The notes under the pieces: model-generated
Told to the model about the DNA's origin: nothing
Databases searched by the model: none
The model's input: the letters and a program-made list of their open reading frames with translations, nothing else
In this document: one piece after another, positions 18,032 to 25,853 of the stretch
Position numbering within the stretch: position 1 is the stretch's first letter
Layout: the number at the start of each line of letters is the position of its first letter
NCBI GenBank assembly: GCA_015066385.1
Contig: SVOJ01000021.1
Coordinates: 1-47,496, forward strand
Direction of reading: 5' to 3'
DNA length: 47,496 bases
Source of the DNA: Oscillospiraceae bacterium
GTDB lineage: Bacteria; Bacillota; Clostridia; Oscillospirales; Acutalibacteraceae
Position numbers and translations under genes: made by a program

Positions 18032-18942
18032 TCGCTTTCTTTCTCCGTTTTTGTTTTCAGGTCGGCGGCAACTTGTTCAATTCGCTTCATACGGTGATGC
18101 AGTCCCGATTTTGTCAGACTTTCACTCAACAGCGGCAACAGTGCCGTGGTGGAAAGTTCGGGATTATCAAGCCGCACCTGTGCCAATTCCTGCAATTCCT
18201 TGGGCAGATTGTCAAGCCCCACCGTATCGCGGATCTGTAAAATGGCATCCCTCTGTGTTGTTGCACTGATGACCGCGCGCTTTGCATTGGCATTTTCAAA
18301 ATTGCATTTGCGGTTAACGCGGTTTCGGATGTCCTTGATAACCTTTGTGCCGATGAATTCCATATAGGATTCATTGCCGCCCATATGTCCGATGGTATCT
18401 TCGATTTCCTCACTGCTCTTGAAATAGAGTACGGGAATGGAATTTCTTTGTGTGCGGCGCGGGCTGAGGTCAAATTCATCAAAAAGTCTGGTAAATTGCT
18501 CGCAAAGTGTTACGGACGGTACGGAGAATTCAAGATGATAATCTTTGTTCGGATCCGTAATCGTACCGCAGGCGAGAAATACACCGCGCAGAAATGCGCC
18601 GAAACAGCATTCATTTTGTAAATTTGCAAGATTGATTTGTTTGCGCGGATTGCGCGCATCCAGTCCCAATGTGTCCAGAATTTTCATGCGTTGTTCCGCG
18701 TTGCGGACCGTGATCTGATAATATCCGCCGGGGGTTTCCTGCAAGTCTGCAACTTGCCCCGAAAGCAACGCAACGGCGTCGCAATACAAAGATGCAACGC
18801 CGTTATGTTCGGTTAAAAGTGAGATTTCGGAAGCGGAAAATGCGCGACCGAAGAGTAACAGACCGTAGCCGCACGCAATCGCACAGCAATCGGAATTCTG
18901 TATTTGACTCAGTTCAGTTTTTAAATTTTTGGCAAATGACAT
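18028..18942 (-). CDS. whiA: WhiA, DNA-binding regulator of cell division/sporulation
   Basis: 304 residues, normal length. The N-terminal LAGLIDADG-like fold without endonuclease residues (CCFGAFLRGVFLACGTITDPNKDYHLEF) is followed by the C-terminal helix-turn-helix (LDNLPKELQELAQVRLDNPELS…LGxxL-like LLPLLSESLTKSGLHHRMKRI). WhiA binds DNA and affects division and chromosome segregation in Firmicutes and sporulation in actinobacteria. It sits 12 bp after murB. In most Firmicutes whiA follows rapZ and glmR (yvcK); neither is present here. Confidence 0.95.
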   Translation of the reverse strand: MSFAKNLKTELSQIQNSDCCAIACGYGLLLFGRAFSASEISLLTEHNGVASLYCDAVALLSGQVADLQETPGGYYQITVRNAEQRMKILDTLGLDARNPRKQINLANLQNECCFGAFLRGVFLACGTITDPNKDYHLEFSVPSVTLCEQFTRLFDEFDLSPRRTQRNSIPVLYFKSSEEIEDTIGHMGGNESYMEFIGTKVIKDIRNRVNRKCNFENANAKRAVISATTQRDAILQIRDTVGLDNLPKELQELAQVRLDNPELSTTALLPLLSESLTKSGLHHRMKRIEQVAADLKTKTEKESE

Positions 18943-18954
18943 AATTTTTTGTTT

Positions 18955-19845
18955 TTACGGTAAAAATACGACTTCGGGTTCCAACAGAACGCCGTGTTCC
19001 GCCTGCACCGTATCTTGTATTACTTTCATAAGATCTTTGACATCCTGCGCCGTTGCAGAGCCTGTATTAACCACAAATCCTGCATGTTTGGTGCTGACCT
19101 GTGCTCCGCCGACACTGCGACCTTTGAGTCCGCATTCGTCGATGTGTGCCGCGGCATAACCTTCGGGAGGTCTTTTGAATGCACTGCCCGCACTCGGCAA
19201 TTCAAGCGGTTGACTTGTTCTTCTTTTTTGAATCAACTCGTCCATGCGTGCTCGGATCGCTGTTTTGTCGCCGTTTGCAAGACGGAAGAAAGCGCCTAAA
19301 ATCAAATGATTGTTATCTGTGAATGAAGTATGGCGATAGGTGAAAAACAGGTCTTTTGCATCGGTTTCGATTACTTCACCATCGGGCGAGAGGTGACGGA
19401 CACGGGCAATGCAATCTTTGATTTCCCCGCCGTAAGCGCCTGCATTCATGTATACCGCACCGCCGACAGATCCGGGAATACCGTGAGCAAATTCAAGTCC
19501 TGTCAATCCGTTTTCAAGCGCAAACATGGCAAGGCGGGAAAGAATCACCCCGGCTTCGCAGTAAATAAGGTTGTCTTCAACAAGCCGCATCTGCATGAGA
19601 CCGTCCGTCAGCTGAATGACAGCTCCGTCAAATCCTTCATCCGCAAACAGAATGTTACTTCCGTTGCCGATGATCAGAAACGGAAAGTTTTCTTCTTTGA
19701 ACAATTGCAGAACGCCAAGCAATGCCTGTTCATCCTGCGGAATCACAACGTATTTTGCTTTGCCGCCGATACGGAAACTTGTATGCTTATGCATCGGTTC
19801 ATCGCAAAGTACGGTGCAATTGAATTGTGCCAATCGGTTGTGCAT
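18955..19845 (-). CDS. murB: UDP-N-acetylenolpyruvoylglucosamine reductase MurB
   Basis: 296 residues. FAD-binding features are FRIGGKAKYVV at residues 25-35, GNGSNILFADEGFDG near 60 and the pyrophosphate loop HGIPGSVGGAVYMNAGAYGGE near 120-140. The catalytic serine is in SAGSAFKRP, and the C-terminal Glu is in LEPEVVFLP. It reduces UDP-GlcNAc-enolpyruvate to UDP-MurNAc with NADPH in peptidoglycan synthesis. It lies 15 bp after the ROK kinase gene in the hprK operon. Confidence 0.96.
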   Translation of the reverse strand: MHNRLAQFNCTVLCDEPMHKHTSFRIGGKAKYVVIPQDEQALLGVLQLFKEENFPFLIIGNGSNILFADEGFDGAVIQLTDGLMQMRLVEDNLIYCEAGVILSRLAMFALENGLTGLEFAHGIPGSVGGAVYMNAGAYGGEIKDCIARVRHLSPDGEVIETDAKDLFFTYRHTSFTDNNHLILGAFFRLANGDKTAIRARMDELIQKRRTSQPLELPSAGSAFKRPPEGYAAAHIDECGLKGRSVGGAQVSTKHAGFVVNTGSATAQDVKDLMKVIQDTVQAEHGVLLEPEVVFLP

Positions 19846-19860
19846 AAAAATTATAACCTC

Positions 19861-20811
19861 TTATTCATCAAGCAGGGCAGCGCCGATGATGCCGGCATCA
19901 TTGCCCAGTTCAGCAGGCAGAATCTGTGTCTGCTTCTTTGCATGGATGCTGTAGATTTCGCTGGATACGACCTTGCGAAGGGGAGTCAGCAGATTTTCGC
20001 CTTCGTTGCCGACACCGCCGCCCACGCAGATGACATCGGGCTGGAAGGTGTTGATGATATTGCCGACACCGCAAGCGAGCATGGCAACATATTTGTCAAC
20101 AACTGCAATAGCGGTCGGATCGCCCATTCTCATGCCGTCAAAAGCAGTTCTTCCGTTGACTTTGGAGATATCATTGTCAACAATCTGCCACATTTTGCTG
20201 TCGTAGTGCTTACGCATGGCATCTTTTGTCTGTGCAATCAGAGCCGTTGCAGAGGAATATCTTTCCCAGCAGCCTTTTCTGCCGCAGTTGCACTGCTCAC
20301 CGTCATAAACGATGACCATGTGTCCCATTTCACCGGCGGCATAGTTACAACCCGTAACAAGCTTGCCGTTTACGATGATACCGCTGCCGACACCCGTGCC
20401 GAGTGTGATGGCAACAAAGTTTTTAACGCCTTTACCGCAACCTGCAACAGCTTCGCCGAGTGCGGCACAGTTTGCGTCGTTATCAAAATAGATTCTGCCG
20501 ATACCTGTGCGTTCGGTCAGCAGACGAAGTGCGGGGGTGTTGTCAAAACCGAGGTTGTTTGCAAATTCAATCAAGCCTTCTGCTTTGTTGACCGAGCCGG
20601 GCGTGCCGACACCGATGGAAAGAACATCGTTCTTGGTGATACCTGCGGCTTTCATTGCATCTTCAATGGCTGCTGCAATGTCATCAAAAATCTTTTCTGC
20701 AGGACGGGGAACATTGGTTTTTCTCTGTCCTTTTGCCACGATTTTGTTGTTTTCGTTGACGACACCCGCAACGATGTTTGTGCCGCCGAGATCAACGCCG
20801 ATTCTGTACAT
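19861..20811 (-). CDS. glcK: ROK-family glucokinase
   Basis: 316 residues, the usual ROK length. The N-terminal phosphate loop is VDLGGTNIVAG at residues 6-16, a sugar-contact segment is GTPGSVNKAEG near 70, and the ROK zinc motif is CNCGRKGCWE near 177-186. It should phosphorylate glucose, or possibly N-acetylmannosamine or another hexose, with ATP. AGGAGG lies 7 bp before the ATG. Its place behind hprK fits supply and sensing of glucose-6-phosphate for carbon control. Confidence 0.9.
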   Translation of the reverse strand: MYRIGVDLGGTNIVAGVVNENNKIVAKGQRKTNVPRPAEKIFDDIAAAIEDAMKAAGITKNDVLSIGVGTPGSVNKAEGLIEFANNLGFDNTPALRLLTERTGIGRIYFDNDANCAALGEAVAGCGKGVKNFVAITLGTGVGSGIIVNGKLVTGCNYAAGEMGHMVIVYDGEQCNCGRKGCWERYSSATALIAQTKDAMRKHYDSKMWQIVDNDISKVNGRTAFDGMRMGDPTAIAVVDKYVAMLACGVGNIINTFQPDVICVGGGVGNEGENLLTPLRKVVSSEIYSIHAKKQTQILPAELGNDAGIIGAALLDE

Positions 20812-20854
20812 GTTTATTTCCTCCTGTATCTCTTTATACCTTTATTTTTTTGAT

Positions 20855-21811
20855 TTAATGCCAGTACTGAATGGAAGCCGCACCTTCCTCGTCTTCAAGG
20901 CCGAGTTTCTTGAGCAGTTCTTTTGCTGCGGAATACCCCATACGCTTCTGACGGTTGTTCATAGCTGCAACTTCAATGATGGTCGAAAGATTGCGGCCGG
21001 GTTTGACGGGAATGGTCACGCTCGGAATGCGGATGCCGAGAATTTCGGTGAATTCTTCTTCCAGACCGATTTTGTTGTAACTTTTTTCTTCGTCCCAGTT
21101 TTCGAGTGTGAGAACAAGGTCAATTTTTTCCGTCATCTTAACTGCACCGGCACCGAAAATGTTCATGGCATTGATAATGCCGATGCCACGCAGTTCAATA
21201 AAGTGACGGATGTTGTCGGGGGATGTGCCTACGAGGGAAATTGCCGAAACTTTACGGATTTCAACCGCATCATCTGCAATCAGACGGTGTCCTCGTTTGA
21301 TCAGTTCCACAGCCGTTTCACTCTTACCGACACCGCTGTCACCTGTGATCAGAACACCTTCGCCGTATACTTCGACGAGAACGCCGTGACGGGTGATTCG
21401 TTCTGCCAGCTCAACGCCGAGGTATGCAATGAGTGCTGACATACAACCGGAGGTGCTGTCAGGGGATCGAAGCACGGGAATCTGATATTTGATTGCCAGC
21501 GGAACGAGTTCTTCGGGAGGCTCAAGACCGCGTGTGATAATGATACAACTCGGTTGCTGCTGCATGAAATGCTCCAGACAGTTGTGTCGTTTTTCTGCAG
21601 GCAAACTGTTGAGGTAACCGTATTCGGAAAGACCGATAAACTGCAGCCTTGCCGGATCAAAATAATCGTCATAGCCTGCGAGCATCAGCCCGGGGCGGTT
21701 TACATCCCGCGTTTCAATGCGGATCTGTGAGAGTTCTTTCGGTGTTGAAATAACTTCAAGCGAATTGTCTGTCAGCAATTTTTGCAGGGACACGGAGTAA
21801 TTCTTTGCCAT
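20855..21811 (-). CDS. hprK: HPr kinase/phosphorylase
   Basis: 318 residues from ATG 21811, with AAAGGAGGAG 6 bp upstream (a TTG one codon earlier is less likely). The Walker A loop is TGDSGVGKS at about 156-164 and the HprK-specific region ELRGIGIINAMNIFGAGAV follows near 210-225. It phosphorylates HPr at Ser46 in response to fructose-1,6-bisphosphate and reverses this with phosphate, controlling carbon catabolite repression. It is the first gene of the six-gene minus-strand operon and has a strong promoter directly upstream. Confidence 0.96.
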   Translation of the reverse strand: MAKNYSVSLQKLLTDNSLEVISTPKELSQIRIETRDVNRPGLMLAGYDDYFDPARLQFIGLSEYGYLNSLPAEKRHNCLEHFMQQQPSCIIITRGLEPPEELVPLAIKYQIPVLRSPDSTSGCMSALIAYLGVELAERITRHGVLVEVYGEGVLITGDSGVGKSETAVELIKRGHRLIADDAVEIRKVSAISLVGTSPDNIRHFIELRGIGIINAMNIFGAGAVKMTEKIDLVLTLENWDEEKSYNKIGLEEEFTEILGIRIPSVTIPVKPGRNLSTIIEVAAMNNRQKRMGYSAAKELLKKLGLEDEEGAASIQYWH

Positions 21812-21840
21812 CAAACTCCTCCTTTGGCATATATATTAAA

Positions 21841-21869
21841 ATTATATAATAATTTATTTTCAAAATCAA
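21841..21869 (-). promoter_or_regulatory. Promoter of the hprK operon
   Basis: TTGATT (21869-21864), 17 bp, perfect TATAAT (21846-21841) on the minus strand, 30 bp before the hprK start. Confidence 0.85.
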
Positions 21870-21877
21870 CGTATTTC

Positions 21878-21915
21878 AAAAAAAAAGAGCAGAAAAAATC
21901 AAGTTTTTTCTACTC
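21878..21915 (-). terminator. Intrinsic terminator of azlCD
   Basis: On the minus strand GAGTAGAAAAAA and TTTTTTCTGCTC form a 12-bp stem with one mismatch, followed by nine Ts. It ends just before the hprK promoter. Confidence 0.85.
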
Positions 21916-21926
21916 CTCCTGCAGTT

Positions 21927-22238
21927 TTATCCGACTAAAAATAATTCCAGAATGAAAACCGTTGCACAACAGCAGATTGCCGTTTTGAAGAGGTCAAATC
22001 CGAACCATGCAACCAGTATTCCGATGCCCAGTGCAACAAGTCCGGCAACGGGACTTTGTGTTGCATGTACAATGGCGGGAACAGTCATGACTGCCAATGT
22101 AACATACGGAACATAATAAAGGAATGATTTCAGAAACTTGTTTTTGATCTGTTTGCGGATCAGCGTCAGTGGAAGAACACGGATCAGCAGAGACACAACC
22201 GCCATAACGGCAATATAAATATAGGTATTTCCTCTCAT
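21927..22238 (-). CDS. azlD: AzlD-family branched-chain amino acid exporter small subunit
   Basis: 103 residues with three or four hydrophobic helices. IRVLPLTLIRKQIKN and LKSFLYYVPYVTLAVMTVPAIV are the characteristic AzlD segments. It partners AzlC to export branched-chain or related amino acids and analogues. The ATG overlaps the azlC stop by four bases. Confidence 0.93.
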   Translation of the reverse strand: MRGNTYIYIAVMAVVSLLIRVLPLTLIRKQIKNKFLKSFLYYVPYVTLAVMTVPAIVHATQSPVAGLVALGIGILVAWFGFDLFKTAICCCATVFILELFLVG

Positions 22239-22981
22239 TCTGCCGTTCCCTCGCTTTCCTCGTCCTTAACAGGAAACAACAGTGCTGCAATGGTACTGAT
22301 TGCCACGGTCAGGATAATCGTGCGTGTTCCTTCCGATAATTCGCAAACATAAGGAATGTAATTCGCCGCAATGCTCAAAGCAAAACAGACGGCAATGATG
22401 CCTGCAATGATTTTGCTTTTTCTTGCGGGTGGAATGATAATGGCAAGGAACATGCCGTACAGGGCTACGCTGAATGCGCTGACCACGCGCACGGGCAATA
22501 AATTGCCTGCCAATACACCCAAGGCTGTGCCGATTGCCCAGCAGGGAGCCGCCGCTGTTGCTGCACCGTAGGTGTAAAACGGATTCAAAGTACCGGGTCG
22601 TGCAATGGCAGCCCCAAACAGTTCATCCGTAATGTAAAAACCCATGATGAAGCGGTGAAAAAACGGCATTTTATTGTCAAGACGCTGGCTCATGGCGCAA
22701 CTCATCAGCAGGTATCGTGCATTCGCAACCAATGTGGCAAGTGCCATTTCGATATAAGTGGCACCTGCGGCGATGATTGTAAATCCTGCATATTCACCTG
22801 CGGATGCATTGCACAAAAAGGAAGTCAGAAAACCTTCAAACGGCGACAGACCTGCATTTTTTGCGGCAATGCCGAGTGAAAATGCAACGGCAAAATAACC
22901 AAGGCCGATCGGAATGCCGTCTTTGAATCCGCTTTTGAATGCAGTTTTGTTTTGTATTGATTTTAAGGAATATGTACTCAT
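22235..22981 (-). CDS. azlC: AzlC-family branched-chain amino acid exporter large subunit
   Basis: 248 residues from ATG 22981. GFKDGIPIGLGYFAVAFSLGIAAKNAGLSP and FLCNASAGEYAGF are family signatures, with about seven or eight helices. It works with AzlD. No Shine-Dalgarno sequence is visible before the ATG (GTTTTCCGCGAAAAAAA), and a strong hairpin lies only 13 bp upstream. An upstream in-frame TTG at 23005 falls inside this hairpin and is not convincing. The start site therefore deserves checking. Confidence 0.9.
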   Translation of the reverse strand: MSTYSLKSIQNKTAFKSGFKDGIPIGLGYFAVAFSLGIAAKNAGLSPFEGFLTSFLCNASAGEYAGFTIIAAGATYIEMALATLVANARYLLMSCAMSQRLDNKMPFFHRFIMGFYITDELFGAAIARPGTLNPFYTYGAATAAAPCWAIGTALGVLAGNLLPVRVVSAFSVALYGMFLAIIIPPARKSKIIAGIIAVCFALSIAANYIPYVCELSEGTRTIILTVAISTIAALLFPVKDEESEGTAE

Positions 22982-22994
22982 TTTTTTTCGCGGA

Positions 22995-23024
22995 AAACGG
23001 TGCAACCCTTAGGTCGCACCGTTT
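22995..23024 (-). terminator. Hairpin between the lipoprotein gene and azlC
   Basis: AAACGGTGC/GCACCGTTT with inner ACC/GGGT pairs and loop TAA on the minus strand, followed by TTTTCC. It is a plausible terminator of the lipoprotein gene and lies 13 bp before the azlC ATG. Confidence 0.6.
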
Positions 23025-23039
23025 GTATTGTTGATTTTT

Positions 23040-24245
23040 TTATTCTGCAAGCACTTCGGTGGCTTCAATTGTGATTTCCGGAACGGTTTCTGTTTCGGAA
23101 TTGAATTCAACAACATCACCGTCGGTCAGAACATCGCCGTCTGTGATTGCGTCGCCGTTTGTGATGACATCGCCGTTGGTAAGTACATCACCATCAGTCA
23201 GCACGGCATCGTTTTCAACGGTGGTTTCGTTGTCAACAACGTCTTCTGCTGCGGCGTAGTCAAATGTGCAGGTTACGGTGTCGGTGAATGTGAAGCAGAT
23301 CTTGAATTCACCGAGGTCTGCAAAACTGCCTTCACCTTTTGCTTCAAAAGTAACGAATGCATTCTTTGTGTAAGTAGCATTGAGAACCTGTTCGGTTTCC
23401 ATGTCAATTTCAAAAGTAACTGTGCAATCACGGTATTCAACACTGTAGTCGTTGATGGCTACTGCGGTGTTTACTTTTGCAAGTTCACTGAGAACATATT
23501 CTTTGTCAACCGTGTTGGTGAAATATTTGTTGATAACAGCGGAATCAGCAAACTGAATGGCAGTGGTTTCTTCAGCGGGCTGTGCAAGGAAGGAGAGTGT
23601 TGCTCTCATCTTGTTGTCGCAGACAAAAGTTTTGGACATCACGTCGCCGTTTCCGTAATACTGCTGTTCGCCGTTTTCGTCCGTAACAGGCTGATCAAGC
23701 AGTTCATTGCCGTCCATGTCGAATTCATACTTCGGTACATCTTCTTCATAAGCAATGGTTTCGCCTTCTTCATCGGTGACATTTTCAGTTGTCCAGTTTC
23801 TGGCGGTTTTGTCATTATAATTGACAACAGCGGCTACATCGGCATTGTCGATGGTTGCAAGAGCCGTGATTTCGGGAGCGGGTGCACTGAAGCCCTTCAT
23901 CAGATAGGTCTTGATGAAGCCAAGGGTATCATCAAGCGTATCAAGTGCTTCATTGCCGGCAAGTTCTTTGCCGTTGAGGTAAGCGGCATAATCTTCATCC
24001 GTCAGGGCTTTGGGATCATTGACGCTGAAACTTTCGCTGACATTGATCTTTGCGCCGGAAGCGTTGGATTTTTCAATGACGGAATTGATGTAAGAAACAA
24101 CATTTTCTTCGGGAACGGTATCCATTCTTACGAATACGGTAGTGGGTTCTTCCTGATCAGGAGTGTCATCCATGCAACCCGCAAAACTGATGACAAGCGA
24201 GAGAACAAGCAGAACGGACAAGGACATTGCAATAATTTTCTTCAT
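23040..24245 (-). CDS. Lipoprotein of unknown function with C-terminal TDGD/TNGD repeats
   Basis: 401 residues from ATG 24245, with GAAAGGGG upstream; the longer frame overlaps the promoter. The signal peptide ends in the lipobox SFAGC with C24. The body is acidic, alpha/beta, and has no recognised domain. Residues 349-377 are five 6-residue units (LTDGDV, LTNGDV, ITNGDA, ITDGDV, LTDGD), and a 24-residue Glu/Thr-rich end follows. The same Ser/Thr-Asp-Gly motif is found near the N-terminus of two other lipoproteins at 27305 and 28984. It should sit on the outer face of the membrane. Function unknown. Confidence 0.75.
   Translation of the reverse strand: MKKIIAMSLSVLLVLSLVISFAGCMDDTPDQEEPTTVFVRMDTVPEENVVSYINSVIEKSNASGAKINVSESFSVNDPKALTDEDYAAYLNGKELAGNEALDTLDDTLGFIKTYLMKGFSAPAPEITALATIDNADVAAVVNYNDKTARNWTTENVTDEEGETIAYEEDVPKYEFDMDGNELLDQPVTDENGEQQYYGNGDVMSKTFVCDNKMRATLSFLAQPAEETTAIQFADSAVINKYFTNTVDKEYVLSELAKVNTAVAINDYSVEYRDCTVTFEIDMETEQVLNATYTKNAFVTFEAKGEGSFADLGEFKICFTFTDTVTCTFDYAAAEDVVDNETTVENDAVLTDGDVLTNGDVITNGDAITDGDVLTDGDVVEFNSETETVPEITIEATEVLAE
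23115..23201 (-). repeat. 18-bp tandem coding repeat (TDGD units)
   Basis: About five imperfect copies of an 18-bp unit coding for [LI]-T-[DN]-G-D-[VA]. The copies differ mostly at third positions, so the protein repeat is kept while the DNA has drifted. Confidence 0.85.
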
Positions 24246-24288
24246 GCGAAAATACCCCTTTCGGATGTCAATATTTGATACAAAAATC

Positions 24289-24317
24289 ATTATACCAAAG
24301 ATTTACATGATTTGCAA
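24289..24317 (-). promoter_or_regulatory. Promoter of the TDGD-repeat lipoprotein
   Basis: TTGCAA (24317-24312), 17 bp, TGG-TATAAT (24294-24289) on the minus strand. Confidence 0.85.
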
Positions 24318-24331
24318 GAAAATTTTTTAAA

Positions 24332-25585
24332 TCAATCGTAACTTTCGCAAAGGCCCTTTTCATCAAACAGATAGGCTGCTTCCAATGCGATCTGGATTCC
24401 TTTTTCAACACAACGGGGATTCATGTTGTCCCATGTGTCGGTACGGGTGTGATAATATCTGGGCGGGCCGGGGTTCATAGCGGCAAGGGATGCAGACGGA
24501 ATACCTGCCTGTGTGATGGCGGCGGCATCGGATGCACCGCAGAAAATGCTGGAGTATTTCAGTTCTCTGTCTGCATATTCAGCGGCTTTTCTGACAAGGC
24601 TGCAACAACGCTTGTCGTGTTTGGTGATACCGGACATATCGCGGTTGTAAACAAACATATCGTCGTCATCGCGGAATGTATCCATTGCCATGAACATGGT
24701 TTCGACTTCTTTGAATTCATCCATGTGTTTTTTTGCAAATGCCTTTGCACCGCGCAGACCTGCTTCTTCACCGCCTGAGAACAGAACCCAGAGCTCGGTG
24801 TTTTCAAAACGGAGATTGCAGTCACCCATGTATTTCATAACAGCGGCGGCACACATGCAACCGGTGAGGTTGTCATTTGCACCTTGTACGCAGACTTTAG
24901 TGTTCAGGAAGATGAACAGGCAAATGAAACCGGGGATAAATGCAAAACCGATATAAGCAAGCGCCGGGGGGAATTCACCCTTGGTTGCAATTGCAACGAT
25001 GCCGACGACGACCATATAAGCAAGACCGATTGCTGCATAAATCAAAGAAATATACAGAGCCGGAGCACCCCCGAGATGTGTGAAACGCCATTCAAAAGAG
25101 GAATCGGCATGGCCGCCGATAATAATTCTGCGTTTGACTTCACCGGAGGGTTTACGGACACAGTAGACGTTGTGAGAAGTTACTTTTTTAAACATGAAAT
25201 CAATGAATTCTTTATAGAAAAGGAATTCGCCGAACATGAATGCCGCGGCAACAACGGCAAGGCCGAGGCTTACATAACGCAGAAAATCAAGCCCGTCAAC
25301 CAGTGTGCCTACAGCAAAAGCGGCAACCGACAAAATCAGAAGCACAGCATCAATTTTCATCCAACCGAAAAAAGCACCGGGATGAACGGTAAATTCATCT
25401 GTATGTATTTCATCAGCGGCATTGCCGACTTGTGCTGCCATAAACTGCTGTGCTTTGAGTTCTTCTTCGGATCCGCAAGGACGGGGGCCGATTTCTGTGC
25501 ACACTTTTTTGATGGTGCGGGTTGCAAAATTGGTGTACTCCCTGAGTTTGGGAGTAAAATTGGGGATTGATTCTGATGCTCTCAT
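24332..25585 (-). CDS. Membrane-embedded M28-family zinc aminopeptidase
   Basis: 417 residues. The M28 metal ligands are all visible: H159 and D161 (GGHADS), bridging D238 (GANDNLTG), catalytic E273 and ligand E274 (GGEEAG), D302 (MAMDTF) and H379 (YYHTRTDT). Hydrophobic helices break into the fold at two places: two before the first ligand (about 74-122) and two or three between HAD and the bridging Asp (about 176-232). This makes it an integral membrane enzyme rather than a secreted one. There is no cleavable signal peptide. It should remove N-terminal residues from peptides at the membrane, though on which side is uncertain. The promoter is divergent from that of the VanY gene. Confidence 0.87.
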   Translation of the reverse strand: MRASESIPNFTPKLREYTNFATRTIKKVCTEIGPRPCGSEEELKAQQFMAAQVGNAADEIHTDEFTVHPGAFFGWMKIDAVLLILSVAAFAVGTLVDGLDFLRYVSLGLAVVAAAFMFGEFLFYKEFIDFMFKKVTSHNVYCVRKPSGEVKRRIIIGGHADSSFEWRFTHLGGAPALYISLIYAAIGLAYMVVVGIVAIATKGEFPPALAYIGFAFIPGFICLFIFLNTKVCVQGANDNLTGCMCAAAVMKYMGDCNLRFENTELWVLFSGGEEAGLRGAKAFAKKHMDEFKEVETMFMAMDTFRDDDDMFVYNRDMSGITKHDKRCCSLVRKAAEYADRELKYSSIFCGASDAAAITQAGIPSASLAAMNPGPPRYYHTRTDTWDNMNPRCVEKGIQIALEAAYLFDEKGLCESYD

Positions 25586-25637
25586 AAAATTTCAATTTTC
25601 CTTTCTCCGTAGCTTAAAAACATGCTACAATGACAAT

Positions 25638-25666
25638 ATCATAGCATAAAAAGTAAAACAAGTCGA
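25638..25666 (-). promoter_or_regulatory. Promoter of the M28 peptidase gene
   Basis: TCGACT (25666-25661), 17 bp, extended TGC-TATGAT (25643-25638) on the minus strand. Confidence 0.6.
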
Positions 25667-25782
25667 GTGTTAATAATGATGAAAAGTGTTTAATTTTATT
25701 ATACAAAATTACCAAATTGTGTTGCAATTGAATACAAGTGTGTGATTTTGTTGTTTAAACGCCGGCGTTGTAAATAAATAAT

Positions 25783-25811
25783 TTGACTTTTTTCATTTTA
25801 TGTTGTATTAT
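25783..25811 (+). promoter_or_regulatory. Promoter of the VanY-type carboxypeptidase gene
   Basis: TTGACT (25783-25788), 17 bp, TATTAT (25806-25811). The AT-rich stretch 25670-25780 between the divergent promoters shows nothing else. Confidence 0.75.
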
Positions 25812-25853
25812 AAAATCGAATATATGTGATTTCTTTTTATGAAAGGAAAAAAA

